Source: Methanoregulaceae archaeon
Lineage (GTDB): Archaea; Halobacteriota; Methanomicrobia; Methanomicrobiales; Methanospirillaceae
DNA length: 48,777 nt
Direction of reading: 5' to 3'
Assembly: GCA_028679325.1 (NCBI GenBank)
Contig: JAJRBS010000171.1
Span: 1 to 48,777 of the forward strand
The translations under genes and the position numbers were made by a program. Of this stretch, positions 40,489 through 48,777 are shown one piece after another. Below the pieces are notes generated by a model. It saw nothing but the letters and a program-made list of their open reading frames with translations, was not told the DNA's origin and made no database searches. Within the stretch, counting starts at the first letter, position 1, and each line of letters begins with the position of its first letter.

Positions 40489-42408
40489 ATGGCTGGCAGA
40501 GGGAAGATCCGATCCATATATGAGTCAGTCTACCGGCAGTCACTGGAAGATCCCAGAGGTTTCTGGGGGGCCTGTGCCGGTAATGTCGCCTGGAACAGGG
40601 TATGGGACGAGGTGCTCGACGCTTCCGGTGACCCTTTCTTCCGCTGGTTCACAGGCGGGGTCCTGAATACCTGCCATAACTGCCTTGACATCCATGTCGA
40701 GGAGGGACGGGGGTCGGCCACTGCCCTGATCTATGACAGCCCCGTCACAGGGACAACGAGAGCCTACACCTACCGGGAACTCCGGGACCTGGTGGCCCGG
40801 TTCGCCGGAGGTCTTTCCCGGCTCGGCGTGAAGAAGGGCGACCGGGTGGTCATCTACATGCCGATGGTCCCCGAAACAGTCATCGGGATGCTGGCCTGTG
40901 CCAGGATCGGTGCCATTCATTCCGTGGTCTTCGGGGGTTTCGCTTCACGGGAGCTTGCGGCCCGGATCAGCGATGCCCGCCCGAAGGTCATCCTCGCCGC
41001 CTCCTGCGGGATCGAGGTGAACCGGGTCATCCCCTACAAGCCGCTGCTCGATGAGGCCATCCGGATCTCGTCCGTAAAACCTGACCACTGCGTCATCCTC
41101 CAGCGCCCCCAGGAGAAGGCCCTCCTGCAGGAGGGGAGGGATATCTCCTGGGAGGCCTGCAGCACGGGAGCAGAAACCCCCTGTGTTCCCGTTGCCGCAA
41201 CCGATCCCCTCTACATCCTCTATACATCCGGGACCACGGGAACTCCCAAAGGGGTGGTCCGGGACAACGGCGGACATCTCGTTGCCCTCATCTGGAGCAT
41301 GAAAAACATCTACGGCCTCTCGCCAGGGGAGGTCTTCTGGGCGGCATCGGACGTTGGGTGGGTGGTCGGCCATTCCTATATTGTGTACGGGCCCCTGGCC
41401 TACGGGTGCACCAGCATCCTCTACGAAGGTAAATCTGTAGGGACGCCGGACCCCGGCGCCTTCTGGCGGGTCATTTCCGAACACAATGTCCGGGTCCTCT
41501 TCACCGCCCCGACAGCTTTCCGGGCTATCAAGAGGGAGGATCCCAACGGGAGGTATATCCGGGACTATGACCTCTCCCGCTTCAGGATGCTCTTTCTTGC
41601 CGGAGAGCGGTGCGATCCCGATACCCTTCACTGGGCAGAGGAACGCCTGAAAGTACCGGTGATCGACCACTGGTGGCAGACCGAGACCGGGTGGTCGATC
41701 GGTGCCAATGCCGCCGGCCTCGGTCTCCTTCCGGTAAAACCCGGGTCATGCACGAAGGCCATGCCGGGATACGATATCCGGGTCCTCAATGACCATGGAG
41801 AAGAGGTCCCTCCAGGGGTAACCGGGAACATCGTCATCCGGCTCCCCCTCCCCCCGGGGTGCCTCACCACTCTCTGGCAGAATGACAGCGACTACCAGAA
41901 GACATACCTCTCCGAGTACCCGGGTTTCTACCTGACCGGCGACGCCGGGTTCATCGACGAAGACCGGTATCTCTGGATCATGGGACGGACGGACGACATC
42001 ATCAACACCGCCGGGCACCGCCTCTCGACCGGGGCCATGGAAGAGGTCCTCGCCGCCCACCCCGATGTCGCAGAGTGCGCGGTGACCGGCGTTGTCGACG
42101 AAATAAAGGGCGAGATCCCGCTTGGTTTCATCGTGCTGAAGGCGGGAGTGAAGCATGACCGGAAAGTCATCCTGCAGGAGCTGGTGCAGATGGTCCGGGC
42201 GAAGATCGGGCCCATCGCATCCTTCAAGGTGGCGGTCATAGTCAGGAGGCTGCCAAAGACCCGCTCAGGGAAGATCCTCCGGGGTACCTTGAAGAAGATC
42301 GCCGATGGGGAGGACTACCGCGTCCCAGCAACTATCGACGACCCCGGGACCCTCGATGAGATAAGGGAGGACCTTGCGGCTATTGGCTACCCGAGACGAC
42401 CTGGCTGA
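40489..42408 (+). CDS. AMP-forming acyl-CoA synthetase, propionate/acetate type
   Basis: Activates a short-chain acid with ATP and CoA through an acyl-AMP. The 639-residue enzyme has the P-loop-like YTSGTTGTPKGVV (about residues 247-259), DHWWQTETGWSIG, the hinge GRTDDIINTAGHRLST, and the C-terminal catalytic lysine in PKTRSGKILRGTLKKI. The GHRLST wording and length are closer to propionyl-CoA synthetase (PrpE/ACSS3) than to AcsA, so propionate is a likely substrate (inference). The lysine of SGKILR is the classic site of regulatory acetylation, and a deacetylase-family gene lies convergent 67 bp downstream. Confidence 0.92.
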   Translation: MAGRGKIRSIYESVYRQSLEDPRGFWGACAGNVAWNRVWDEVLDASGDPFFRWFTGGVLNTCHNCLDIHVEEGRGSATALIYDSPVTGTTRAYTYRELRDLVARFAGGLSRLGVKKGDRVVIYMPMVPETVIGMLACARIGAIHSVVFGGFASRELAARISDARPKVILAASCGIEVNRVIPYKPLLDEAIRISSVKPDHCVILQRPQEKALLQEGRDISWEACSTGAETPCVPVAATDPLYILYTSGTTGTPKGVVRDNGGHLVALIWSMKNIYGLSPGEVFWAASDVGWVVGHSYIVYGPLAYGCTSILYEGKSVGTPDPGAFWRVISEHNVRVLFTAPTAFRAIKREDPNGRYIRDYDLSRFRMLFLAGERCDPDTLHWAEERLKVPVIDHWWQTETGWSIGANAAGLGLLPVKPGSCTKAMPGYDIRVLNDHGEEVPPGVTGNIVIRLPLPPGCLTTLWQNDSDYQKTYLSEYPGFYLTGDAGFIDEDRYLWIMGRTDDIINTAGHRLSTGAMEEVLAAHPDVAECAVTGVVDEIKGEIPLGFIVLKAGVKHDRKVILQELVQMVRAKIGPIASFKVAVIVRRLPKTRSGKILRGTLKKIADGEDYRVPATIDDPGTLDEIREDLAAIGYPRRPG

Positions 42409-42475
42409 GGGCCAGATTTTCGTTGCATCTCTCTTCCGAGCGGCGTATCATCTCTCCCGTAACCTTCGTCTCTTT

Positions 42476-43381
42476 TCAGAATCTCTCGAATGCCTCGTAG
42501 ATCGCCCGTACCGCGGCCCCGTGTGAAGGTCCGTACCCGCCTTCGAGGACGAGGGAGACGGGAATCCCTGTCTCCAGCAGGATACTGGTGAGCTCCCCGA
42601 TATCCCCGGGCCGGAGATCCATCATCCCCAGGGGGTCGTCACTTAGGCAGTCCTGGCCCGCAGAGACCAGCAGGAGGGAAGGGTCAAAGGACTGGATCGC
42701 CGGGATAAACTCACTATTGAATACACATCGATAGTCATGGATCCCGGAGCCGGGAGGAAGGGGGGCGTTGAGGGTGAGACCTTCCCCGGCACCTGTCCCC
42801 GTCTCGTCCCGAAGGCCCGTGCCCGGGAACCAGGGCGACTGGTGAACAGAGCAGTAGAGAACCTTCCCGGAAGCGTAGAAGATATCCTGGGTTCCGTTCC
42901 CGTGGTGGACGTCCCAGTCGACGATTGCCACCCGGGGAACACGATCAAGGGCCGCTGCCGCTCCAACCGCCACGTTGTTGATGAGGCAAAAACCCATGGC
43001 ATATGCCCGCCCCGCGTGATGCCCGGGAGGCCGGACAAGGGCGAAGCAGGGCTCGCCATCCAGGGCATGAAGTGAGGCCTGAACGGCCGCTCCGGCCGCC
43101 GACAGTGCAACATCAAAGGAATCGCAGGTCAGATAGGTGTCGCTGTCGATATTGCAGCACCTCCTTTCCGGGCAGGACCGGGAGAGTTCCCTGATTCTAC
43201 TAATATACCCGGGGTCGTGAATGGAGCCGATCTGCCCGACAGTGGCCGGTTCAGGATCGATCCAGCCGGTCTTTCCGGAAACTCCCTCCAGGGCCAGTCC
43301 GAGGCGGGCCTGGGACTCGGGGTGACCCGTACAATCGTGCCTGGCGAATAGGGGCCCATTGATGGTCAGCAGCCGGGTCAT
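42476..43381 (-). CDS. histone deacetylase superfamily protein (AcuC-like lysine deacetylase)
   Basis: A 301-residue Zn-dependent deacylase fold. Visible motifs: RPPGHHAG (catalytic histidine pair), GFCLINNVA, DWDVHHGNGTQ (two zinc ligands), SAGQDCLSDDPLG (third zinc ligand Asp; the usual Phe before it is Gln) and LEGGYG. All catalytic residues appear to be present. Substrates in archaea may be acetylated Acs-type enzymes, Alba or polyamines. It is convergent with the acyl-CoA synthetase and 198 bp from the polyamine genes, so both acyl-CoA synthetase and acetyl-polyamine substrates are worth considering. A TATA-like CTTAAATTC about 30 bp upstream suggests a leaderless mRNA. Confidence 0.9.
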   Translation of the reverse strand: MTRLLTINGPLFARHDCTGHPESQARLGLALEGVSGKTGWIDPEPATVGQIGSIHDPGYISRIRELSRSCPERRCCNIDSDTYLTCDSFDVALSAAGAAVQASLHALDGEPCFALVRPPGHHAGRAYAMGFCLINNVAVGAAAALDRVPRVAIVDWDVHHGNGTQDIFYASGKVLYCSVHQSPWFPGTGLRDETGTGAGEGLTLNAPLPPGSGIHDYRCVFNSEFIPAIQSFDPSLLLVSAGQDCLSDDPLGMMDLRPGDIGELTSILLETGIPVSLVLEGGYGPSHGAAVRAIYEAFERF

Positions 43382-43581
43382 GTACGGAAGAGAGTTGGGA
43401 GAGGGGAGAATTTAAGGGGATCTCCGGAACCGATGCCTTTGCCAGCTCCGGCAAGCCTGAAAAGCCGGCCGTCTGCAGGATCTTTCCCTTGCCACCATGT
43501 TCGGTAAATCCCCATGATCTCCAATCTGCCCGCGGGGATGATTACTTCAACAGGAAGGTCGAGATGGATCTGAAAACCCAT
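43378..43581 (-). CDS. possible 67-residue protein upstream of the deacetylase, tentative
   Basis: An ATG at 43581 opens 67 codons whose TGA overlaps the deacetylase ATG in the ATGA manner. Its ATG shares the CATG with the oppositely directed aguB start. The first half (IHLDLPVEVIIPAGRLEIMG, then YRTWWQGKDP) looks protein-like; the end is low in quality. No family recognised. The TATA-like CTTAAATTC inside its 3' end argues that this is just the leader region. Confidence 0.25.
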   Translation of the reverse strand: MGFQIHLDLPVEVIIPAGRLEIMGIYRTWWQGKDPADGRLFRLAGAGKGIGSGDPLKFSPLPTLFRT

Positions 43582-44446
43582 GGAGCACAGGACGGTCCGG
43601 ATTGGCCTTGTACAGAACGCGGTCTCCCCTGATGCCGATAAGAACCTGGAAAGAACCCTGGGGCTTGCCCGGAAAGCAGCCCGGCAGGGAGCCCGGATTA
43701 TCTGCCTGCAGGAGCTCTTCCGTACTCCCTACTTCCCGCAGGAGGAAGAGGCGGATGCCTCCGTGTATGCTGAGACCATTCCCGGAGAATCCACCAGGGT
43801 TTTTGAGGCTCTTTCCCATGAGTTCGGGATCGCAATCATCGTCCCCCTCTACGAGAAGGCCGGCGACGGCCGGATGTATAACACAGCCGTGGTGCTTGAG
43901 AACGGCTGTATTCTTCCCTCTCCCTACCGGAAGGTGCATATCCCTCATGACCCCCTCTTCTTTGAGAAGAGCTACTTTACACCGGGTGGCGATTACCGGG
44001 TCTTTTCCTGCTCAGCCGCCCGGATCGGGGTCCTGATCTGCTATGACCAGTGGTTCCCGGAACCGGCCCGGGCGGTCACCCTCAAGGGGGCAGAGATCAT
44101 ATTCTACCCCACTGCAATCGGGTGGATCCGCGGGATGCGGGAAGCTCCCGAGGGGGACTGGAGAGAGGCCTGGGAGACTGTCCAGAGGGGGCACGCCATC
44201 GCGAACGGGGTCCATGTCGCGGCCGCGAACCGGGTGGGTGTGGAGAAGGAGCTCGAATTCTGGGGGAGCTCCTTTGTTGCCGACGCCTTTGGGAATATCG
44301 TGGCCAGGGCAGGGGAGGAAGCGGACGAGTTGCTTCTGGCCGATATATCTCTCGAGATGAATGACCAGGTCCGGGAGGGCTGGGGATTTCTCCGGAACAG
44401 GAGGCCGGACACGTATGATATTCTTGCCCGGGAGGAGGAACAATGA
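43580..44446 (+). CDS. aguB: N-carbamoylputrescine amidase
   Basis: Hydrolyses N-carbamoylputrescine to putrescine, CO2 and ammonia. The 288-residue nitrilase-superfamily enzyme has the Glu-Lys-Cys triad: E in ICLQELFRTPYF (about 45), K in PYRKVHIPHD (about 117) and C in LICYDQWFPE (about 153). The YFPQ and FEKSYFTPG segments are characteristic of AguB. It overlaps aguA by 4 bases, which strengthens the assignment. The ATG at 43580 has no clear ribosome site, so the exact start is less sure. Confidence 0.94.
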   Translation: MEHRTVRIGLVQNAVSPDADKNLERTLGLARKAARQGARIICLQELFRTPYFPQEEEADASVYAETIPGESTRVFEALSHEFGIAIIVPLYEKAGDGRMYNTAVVLENGCILPSPYRKVHIPHDPLFFEKSYFTPGGDYRVFSCSAARIGVLICYDQWFPEPARAVTLKGAEIIFYPTAIGWIRGMREAPEGDWREAWETVQRGHAIANGVHVAAANRVGVEKELEFWGSSFVADAFGNIVARAGEEADELLLADISLEMNDQVREGWGFLRNRRPDTYDILAREEEQ

Positions 44447-45501
44447 AAGGCACTGCGGCGGACAGGGAACAGACACCAGCGGGCTGCGGTTTTTTCATGC
44501 CAGCCGAGTGGGAGGCTCAGAGCGGGGTCTGGCTCTCGTGGCCTCATGATGAAGAGACATTCCCGGACCTCGAGGGCGTGAAGGAGACCTATGCTGATAT
44601 CATCTGCGCTGTCTGCGAGCATGAACATGTCCATCTCCTGGTCAGGGATACCGATGACCTGAAGGAAGCGAAGAACCTGATCGCCAGGAGAACATGCCCC
44701 TCTCCACACAACCTGGTGCCCCACGAGGTGGATTATGCCGATGTCTGGATCCGCGACTACGGACCGAGCTTTATCGTGAACCGGGAGAGGGCGGAGATTG
44801 CCATGGTCGACTGGACGTTCAATGCCTGGGGCAATAAGTACCCTGCACTCCTGGGGGACGATCTCGTCCCTTCGATCATCAACGAAGAGCTGCGGTTGAC
44901 CCGGTTCTGCCCCGGAATCGTTCTCGAAGGGGGATCGATCGATGTCAACGGCAGGGGGATGGTCATGACCACCGAGCAGTGCCTCTTCCATAAAAATAGG
45001 AACCCTGATCTCTCCCGAACGGATCTCGAGGAGATTCTCTGCCGGTACCTGGGCGTCCTCAAAGTTATCTGGCTGAAGGAGGGTATCGCAGGCGATGATA
45101 CAGACGGCCATATCGATGATGTCGCCCGGTTCGTGGGCGAACGGACGGTGATCTGTGCATTCGAAGAGGATCCAGAGGACGAGAACCACCTTCCCCTTAG
45201 GGAGAATTTCAGGATCTTGTCGCAGGAGACCGATCTTTCCGGGCGGCCTCTTAACGTGATTCCCCTTCCCCTGCCGGGCAGGGTCGGGGATGACCGGAGA
45301 CTCCCGGCCAGCTACGCGAACTTCCTCGTCACCAACAGGGCCGTCCTGTTCCCGGTCTTCAACCATCCAAACGACCGGAAGGCGAAGGCTGTCCTGGAAT
45401 CTGTCTTTCCGGGGAGGGAGCCTGTTGGGATTGACTGCAGGGCACTTGTGCAGGGGCTTGGTGCCATTCACTGTATCAGCCAGCAGCAGCCGCTTCCCTA
45501 A
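44443..45501 (+). CDS. aguA: agmatine deiminase
   Basis: Converts agmatine to N-carbamoylputrescine and ammonia. The 352-residue protein belongs to the PPAD family: MPAEWEAQSGVWLSWPH at the N-terminus, YADVWIRDYGPSF, LEGGSIDVNG, GDDTDGHIDD, and the catalytic cysteine in GAIHCISQQ near the C-terminus. It follows aguB in one unit; together they finish the arginine-decarboxylase route to putrescine. Confidence 0.95.
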   Translation: MKGTAADREQTPAGCGFFMPAEWEAQSGVWLSWPHDEETFPDLEGVKETYADIICAVCEHEHVHLLVRDTDDLKEAKNLIARRTCPSPHNLVPHEVDYADVWIRDYGPSFIVNRERAEIAMVDWTFNAWGNKYPALLGDDLVPSIINEELRLTRFCPGIVLEGGSIDVNGRGMVMTTEQCLFHKNRNPDLSRTDLEEILCRYLGVLKVIWLKEGIAGDDTDGHIDDVARFVGERTVICAFEEDPEDENHLPLRENFRILSQETDLSGRPLNVIPLPLPGRVGDDRRLPASYANFLVTNRAVLFPVFNHPNDRKAKAVLESVFPGREPVGIDCRALVQGLGAIHCISQQQPLP

Positions 45502-45679
45502 AGGGTAAAAAAAACGTTGTCTGGTTGCAGACTGGCGAAGATGCGGGGTTGATCAGGAGGTAATGATGATCTCATCTCCGCCAAGCCTGCGGGGGGTTTC
45601 TGATGACCTATGTTGCCGGAAATCCTTCCGGACAACCAGATCTCTTTAACATGATCATCTTAAAGATTTCGATTTTTCG

Positions 45680-46636
45680 GTGATCTCGGATACGATCCTC
45701 TATATCCCCCGAAAGGAGATATTGGAGAACGTGGAGAGCGATGAATCCCGGGAAAAGAGAGCGCGTGTCGTTCCCGGGAGGGTCTGGTTCAGGCACCCGG
45801 CAGCAGGGGAACTGGCAGAGCAGGGTCTCCGGGGGGTCGATATGCACTGCCACACCAACCACTCGGATGCTCCTGTCAGCATCGCCGACGCCCTGGCGAG
45901 GGCGAGGGGCCGGGGAATCGGCCTGGCGGTGACCGACCATAACGTGATATCGGGAAGCCTGGCCGCCGTGAAGGAAGCGCCGGACCTTCTGCTTATACCC
46001 GGCATCGAGGTGAGCGCATTCGACGGGCCGCACATCCTGGTGTACTTCTACTCTACGGCAGATCTCAGGCATTTTTACCTGCACTGCATCAGGGACCGGG
46101 TTCAGGAGAGCCCGTTTCTGGCCATCCGGGCCACGACATCAGAGATCCTCGACATGGCAGACAGTTATTCCTGCATCTGTGCTGCCGCCCACCCCTATGG
46201 GTACCTCATCTTCAACAAGGGAATCGGGAGGTGTGTTGAACGGGACTACCTGCCCGAAGATCTCATTCCCCGTTTTGATGCCCTCGAGGCGATCTGCGGG
46301 GGGATGAACCGGACAGGAAACGTCCGGGCAATGCACCTTGCCGAGAGGCACGATCTCGGGATCGTCGGGGGATCCGACGCCCACCTTCTCTCCGACTACG
46401 GCACAGTCCTGACGTTCTCCCCGGCGGACACGGTCGGTGATTTTCTCGATAACGTCAGGCAGCACAAAAACTTCGTCATCGGGAAAGAGAAGAATATCTT
46501 CGAGAAAGGGCTGATGGGAACTGCCCTCATCGCCCGGTACCTTCCCTACACCATCCCGTCCCTCTCGATCCACTATGAGCAGAACATACCGCGGGTCAGA
46601 AGGTTTCTCCGGAGGGCAGGGGGACTGCGGAAATGA
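45680..46636 (+). CDS. PHP-domain metal-dependent phosphoesterase
   Basis: A 318-residue protein with the PHP motifs in order: DMHCHTNHSD (about 54-63), VTDHNVISG, IPGIEVSAF, AAAHPYG and GGSDAHLLSDYG. These supply the di- or tri-metal site of the polymerase/histidinol-phosphatase family. The substrate is unknown; related archaeal proteins act on small phosphates or nucleic-acid ends. The GTG at 45680 is used, about 20 bp after an AT-rich box (CTTAAAGATTT); the true start may be internal. Confidence 0.85.
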   Translation: MISDTILYIPRKEILENVESDESREKRARVVPGRVWFRHPAAGELAEQGLRGVDMHCHTNHSDAPVSIADALARARGRGIGLAVTDHNVISGSLAAVKEAPDLLLIPGIEVSAFDGPHILVYFYSTADLRHFYLHCIRDRVQESPFLAIRATTSEILDMADSYSCICAAAHPYGYLIFNKGIGRCVERDYLPEDLIPRFDALEAICGGMNRTGNVRAMHLAERHDLGIVGGSDAHLLSDYGTVLTFSPADTVGDFLDNVRQHKNFVIGKEKNIFEKGLMGTALIARYLPYTIPSLSIHYEQNIPRVRRFLRRAGGLRK

Positions 46637-46690
46637 CCCTGCCGAAGAAGGAACCCCTCTCCGTCAACCCGTGAAAAGAGATCCCTTTCC

Positions 46691-47779
46691 ATGACCGGCA
46701 CACCCCGTATTATCCTTCATATCGATATGGACAGTTTTTTTGCGTCAGTAGAAGTGAGGGAGCACCCCGAGCTTGCCGGAAGACCGGTTATCGTCGGGGC
46801 AAACCCACAGGAGGGGAAAGGGAGAGGGGTGGTGAGCACCAGTTCCTATGAGGCCCGGAAGTACGGCGTACACTCTGCCATGCCGATATCCCGGGCCTAC
46901 CAGCTCTGCCCGGAGGGGGTCTACATCCCGCCCCACTTCCCCCTTTACCGGCAGGCTTCCCGGGCGGTCATGCAGATCCTCTCCCGTTACGCCGACCGTG
47001 TCGAGCAGGTGAGCATCGATGAGGCCTACCTGGACCTGAGCGCGCTCGGGTCTTTCGTGATTGCCCGCAGGGTTGCGGAGGGGATAAAGGCCGTGATACG
47101 GGGTGAGGAAGGACTCACCTGTTCAGTCGGCGTGGCGTCCGGGAGGGTGATCGCAAAGATTGCAGCGGGTTTTGCCAAGCCCGATGGCCTGACAGTCGTG
47201 CCACCGGAGTCAGCCGCGGCCTTCCTCTCCCCCCTGCCGGTAGAGAAGATACCGGGTATCGGTAAAAAGACGGCCCGGATCCTGCATGGCATGGGCATCT
47301 TCACCATCGGGGACCTGGCCGGGGCAGATGTCCAGAAGCTTATCGGCAGGTTCGGGCGTTCAGTGGTTGGGCTGCAGAGGCTTGCCCAGGGAGGCGACGA
47401 AAGCGGGCTCCGGGAATTCCAGGAGAGCCGATCGGTATCCCGGGAGGTCACCTTCGATGAGGACACGAACGACGAAGTTACCCTCATCTCAACCCTTGAA
47501 GATCTCTCCCGGGACCTCTTTACCGCCATCAGTGAGGAGAAGTTGTCCTACCGGACAGTCACGGTGAAGCTGCGGTACCATGACTTCTTCACCCGGACAA
47601 AGGCCCGGAGCACTGAGCTCTATCGCCGTGACCAGAGGACCATCCTCTCTCTCTCCCGGGAACTCTTTGCCGAACTCTACAGCGGCGAGAAAGTCCGGCT
47701 CCTCGGACTCCGGCTCTCCTCCCTGAAGGGGGACGTGTCCGGCCAGAAGAAGATCGACGATTTCCTGGATACTTCCTGA
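46691..47779 (+). CDS. dinB: DNA polymerase IV (Y-family, translesion)
   Basis: A 362-residue Y-family polymerase. HIDMDSFFASVE carries the first catalytic aspartates, SIDEAYLDLS the second acidic pair, and VEKIPGIGKKTARIL is the helix-hairpin-helix of the thumb; the little-finger domain follows. The C-terminus QKKIDDFLDTS contains a PCNA-binding PIP-box pattern (Q-x-x-I-x-x-F-L), as expected for an archaeal enzyme. It follows the PHP gene by 54 bp; shared transcription is possible. Confidence 0.96.
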   Translation: MTGTPRIILHIDMDSFFASVEVREHPELAGRPVIVGANPQEGKGRGVVSTSSYEARKYGVHSAMPISRAYQLCPEGVYIPPHFPLYRQASRAVMQILSRYADRVEQVSIDEAYLDLSALGSFVIARRVAEGIKAVIRGEEGLTCSVGVASGRVIAKIAAGFAKPDGLTVVPPESAAAFLSPLPVEKIPGIGKKTARILHGMGIFTIGDLAGADVQKLIGRFGRSVVGLQRLAQGGDESGLREFQESRSVSREVTFDEDTNDEVTLISTLEDLSRDLFTAISEEKLSYRTVTVKLRYHDFFTRTKARSTELYRRDQRTILSLSRELFAELYSGEKVRLLGLRLSSLKGDVSGQKKIDDFLDTS

Positions 47780-47903
47780 AAAGATCCCCGGGAGCCGTCA
47801 TCCTGGAGAAAGGGACGGGATCGCGAACGGGGATGTCCGGGACAAGAGGAGACCCGCTCAAGACCCGAGGGGATCCATGCCTGCCAGGTGTCTATGGATT
47901 GTC

Positions 47904-48221
47904 TCAACCGGCTCTTCTCTTCAGAGCATGGTCAATCATGTGGTCAATGACCTCGACTGGTATCTCGATATAGCCTGTCCGGCCGCTGACTGCCATCCAG
48001 TTGTTCAGGGAGAGAGCAATGGAAAGGAGAGAGACAGAGTTGACTGTCCGGGAGAGGATTTTGCGGACTATCTCCTCCTTGTTCACGATATGCGACCGGT
48101 ACTGGAGCTCAATCATACGGATATGCGCAAGGAACTCTGCCTCCGGGCCCCCCTGCCCGGATGCAGCTCCGCCACGATGATCTCCCATGCACAAACCTGT
48201 TGCAGGGAGGGGGATAATCAT
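47904..48221 (-). CDS. uncharacterised small protein
   Basis: About 105 residues, family not recognised. The central part (EAEFLAHIRMIELQYRSHIV and IVRKILSRTVNSVSLLSIAL) looks helical; the C-terminus includes EIPVEVIDHMIDHALKRRAG. A minus-strand TATA-like ATAATATC (48250-48257) about 30 bp before ATG 48221 supports a short or absent leader and this start; ATG 48188 is an alternative giving 94 residues. It is divergent from the membrane protein gene at 48296. Confidence 0.6.
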   Translation of the reverse strand: MIIPLPATGLCMGDHRGGAASGQGGPEAEFLAHIRMIELQYRSHIVNKEEIVRKILSRTVNSVSLLSIALSLNNWMAVSGRTGYIEIPVEVIDHMIDHALKRRAG

Positions 48222-48295
48222 TCCGGGGTTTACCCGGTATCCTTTCGGGAAGGGCAGAGATATTATCTTTCGTGGTGAAATGATAAGTAGAAACC

Positions 48296-48777
48296 ATGGC
48301 CCCCGGAAGGTCCGAATACTACGTTCTCATCCTGTTCGAGTTCCTCTTCCTCCTCCTAGCAGTGCAGGCTGTCATCATCGAGGACACGACCCGTTTTTAC
48401 GGAGTCCTTGCCTCCATGGTGCTTGCCCTCTTCCCCGTCCTTGCAGAATGGGGACTGTCGGTCAGGCTTACACCCGGTGTGAAGACCGTGATCGCCCTGG
48501 CCCTCCTCCTCCATGTTGCCGGCGGCATCAACCGCTGGTACTGGAAGTTTGCTCCCTACTACGACAAACTGGCCCATGTGGTAGCGGCAATGGCGGTCGG
48601 GATGACCATCCTCTCTCTCTTCCTGGTCCTTGACACATGGAAGATCAGGGCCAGTCCGGGAAGGATCATTGCAGGGATGATCATCATCGTTGTTGTTCTC
48701 GGGGGGCTCTGGGAGATCGGTGAGTACTCCATCGACCTGCTCGTCCGTTCTTCGTACAATAACGGGGTGATGGATAC
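48296..48777 (+). CDS. YjdF/DUF2238-like membrane protein (3' end cut by window edge)
   Basis: The ATG at 48296 opens at least 160 codons to the window end. There are about five hydrophobic helices. The pattern LLHVAGGINRWYWKFAPYYDKLAHVVAA followed by LWEIGEYSIDLL resembles DUF2238/YjdF proteins, which have conserved His, Asp and Glu in membrane helices. Function unknown. A shared AT-rich box near 48250 may serve both divergent genes. Confidence 0.7.
   Translation, partial: MAPGRSEYYVLILFEFLFLLLAVQAVIIEDTTRFYGVLASMVLALFPVLAEWGLSVRLTPGVKTVIALALLLHVAGGINRWYWKFAPYYDKLAHVVAAMAVGMTILSLFLVLDTWKIRASPGRIIAGMIIIVVVLGGLWEIGEYSIDLLVRSSYNNGVMD

Noticed and set aside
44104..45471. 455-codon minus-strand frame
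   Set aside because: It is antisense to aguB and aguA, which both have full catalytic motifs; the frame has no domain.
1..48777. tRNA or rRNA genes
   Set aside because: I found no T-loop-like GTTCGAATC context or rRNA-like stretch by eye; a covariance search would be decisive.

Overview
The window looks like a chromosomal segment of a methanogenic euryarchaeon, most likely from the Methanomicrobiales. The organism call is an inference. It rests on a nine-gene archaeal A1A0 ATP synthase operon, an archaeal-type phosphopantetheine adenylyltransferase, a two-gene pyrB-pyrI aspartate transcarbamoylase, an ADP-forming acyl-CoA synthetase, an Rsm22-type methyltransferase, TATA-like boxes upstream of many genes, and a GC-rich coding style typical of that group. 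I see no rRNA, tRNA, CRISPR array or intact insertion sequence.

Layout. 1-6.8 kb is housekeeping: a gamma-carbonic-anhydrase-like protein (cut by the edge), coaD, the minus-strand set rsm22-like / pyrB / pyrI / TPR protein, and an ADP-forming acyl-CoA synthetase. 7.2-12.4 kb holds a signalling cluster on the minus strand: a membrane-spanning Ser/Thr kinase with an outside PEGA sensor and Thr/Pro stalk, a cytoplasmic winged-helix + FHA regulator just upstream of it, and a secreted protein carrying a near copy of the kinase's sensor. 12.5-15.4 kb has endonuclease V (with a changed catalytic residue), a DUF1646 transporter and a tandem universal stress protein.

15.6-33.1 kb is dominated by two complete rotary ATPase operons placed back to back. 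On the minus strand lies the archaeal A1A0 ATP synthase (H-I-K-E-C-F-A-B-D), followed by an unknown 109-residue protein that has a paralogue next door. On the plus strand lies a second operon in the order E-DUF2764-A-B-D-I-K. This is the order seen in bacterial V-type ATPases of chlamydiae, spirochaetes and Bacteroidetes, and its K subunit keeps the residues that bind Na+ in the Enterococcus hirae rotor. A second tandem universal stress protein follows.

34.2-38.9 kb encodes a branched-chain amino-acid type ABC transporter split into two convergent units (livGF on plus, livKHM on minus). Both promoter regions carry the same TGCTA-N5-TAGCA palindrome. 38.9-40.0 kb has no convincing gene, but has three degenerate ~97-bp repeats between a TATA-like box and a hairpin + T9 terminator, which suggests a non-coding transcript. 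40.0-48.8 kb contains a DUF1249-like small protein, a propionate/acetate-type AMP-forming acyl-CoA synthetase convergent with a histone-deacetylase-family (AcuC-like) deacetylase, the agmatine-to-putrescine pair aguB-aguA, a PHP-domain phosphoesterase, DNA polymerase IV, a small unknown protein and the start of a YjdF/DUF2238-like membrane protein.

How it fits together. The A1A0 enzyme should make ATP from the ion gradient produced by methanogenesis. The second ATPase is predicted to move Na+ and may act as an ion pump or stress-time alternative. The kinase/FHA/secreted-PEGA trio is the best candidate for an undescribed signalling system; the ATPase-linked small-protein family and the 39-kb repeat locus are the next most interesting.
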